Origin: Panacagrimonas sp046594215
Lineage (GTDB): Bacteria; Pseudomonadota; Gammaproteobacteria; Nevskiales; Nevskiaceae
DNA length: 64,000 bases
Reading direction: 5' to 3'
Assembly: GCA_046594215.1 (NCBI GenBank)
Contig: JBKJPX010000042.1
Span: forward strand, 1-64,000
Below, one piece after another: positions 63,763-64,000 of the stretch (the first letter of the stretch is position 1; every line of letters starts with the position of its first letter). The notes under the pieces were generated by a model. The model ran no database searches. It saw only the letters and a program-made list of their open reading frames with translations, and was not told where the DNA came from. The position numbers and the translations under genes were made by a program.

Positions 63763-64000
63763 TCTCCGATGTCCTCAGCCGCCGCGGTTGGCGCGCGCTG
63801 CAGGCCGTGGGGATCACTCCCTCCATCGCGATGGCTCCACAGTCGTCGACCTCCGGTCGACACAACGCCTTCACGACAGGCAAAGCATTCCCCTTCGTCC
63901 GATTTCTGTACAGGTATCGGCGTGCCGACCCTGCTCTCGTTGTCCCGCTCAGCAGGTGCGGCCCGGCTACGCCCGCCGGACCTTTATGGCTCGATACTAA

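Noticed and set aside
63788..64000. A 70-codon plus-strand open frame upstream of bcsA.
   Set aside because: No family pattern, poor composition and no convincing ribosome site; the region is more likely the bcs promoter area.

Overview
The window is GC-rich (roughly two-thirds G+C by eye), densely coded and looks like a chromosomal segment of a proteobacterium. A gammaproteobacterial hydrocarbon or steroid degrader, for example of the Nevskiales/Solimonas type, is my best guess. The pointers are the monomeric NADP isocitrate dehydrogenase, bcsABC, grxD, a PA2928-like protein and a DUF1329/MMPL/Baeyer-Villiger gene set. I saw no rRNA, tRNA, CRISPR array, transposase or integrase.

Layout. (1) 1-5520, plus strand: the end of a two-subunit soluble di-iron monooxygenase operon (hydroxylase beta subunit, coupling protein, [2Fe-2S]/FAD reductase). 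It continues into an AttH/CrtC-like lipocalin protein, an unknown 198-residue protein and an APH-fold kinase. (2) 5521-13523: housekeeping and stress genes, namely a frameshifted DUF3597 gene, a dodecin, an EF-hand protein, a hemerythrin-domain protein, trxC, an acyl-CoA synthetase and monomeric isocitrate dehydrogenase. (3) 13524-21370: an arsenic island. It holds arsR, an arsI'-'arsC deletion scar, acr3, an ArsC-VOC fusion, glutaredoxin-type arsC, arsH and a small membrane protein. Alongside are arsA, two AhpD-like proteins and an ECF sigma factor. (4) 21435-25364: a lipoprotein/PA2928-like pair, a DUF167 protein and a secreted amidohydrolase.

(5) 25370-43443: a catabolic region with two Baeyer-Villiger-type flavin monooxygenases, each beside its own regulator. 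The first (with a LuxR-type HTH protein and an MDR oxidoreductase) faces a sigma-54 activator of the AcoR type. The intergenic region there carries a candidate -24/-12 promoter and tandem TGTCCGA-type palindromes. The second faces an AraC/OruR-type regulator across two direct repeats spaced 21 bp. An MMPL exporter, a DUF1329 protein, START-like proteins, a CoA transferase, an amidohydrolase and two SHOCT membrane paralogs complete the region. A plausible reading is uptake and oxidation of an alkane, cyclic or terpenoid/steroid substrate through alcohol, ketone and ester or lactone, but the substrate cannot be read from the sequence.

(6) 43460-46272: a coupled signalling operon of an Rcp1-like response regulator, a receiver fused to a degenerate EAL domain, and a histidine kinase. 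The kinase's membrane domain closely resembles the plant ETR1 ethylene-binding domain, with the Asp, Cys and His residues of the copper/ethylene site present. I consider this the most interesting system in the window. (7) 46374-54649: a CinA-type MoCF protein, a second isocitrate dehydrogenase fused to a CBS pair, a DJ-1 protein, grxD, a PuuD-like membrane protein, argF, a LuxR solo, an EAL protein and nadC. (8) 54666-63762: a cellulose synthase operon bcsA-bcsB-bcsC with a translationally coupled small TPR protein.
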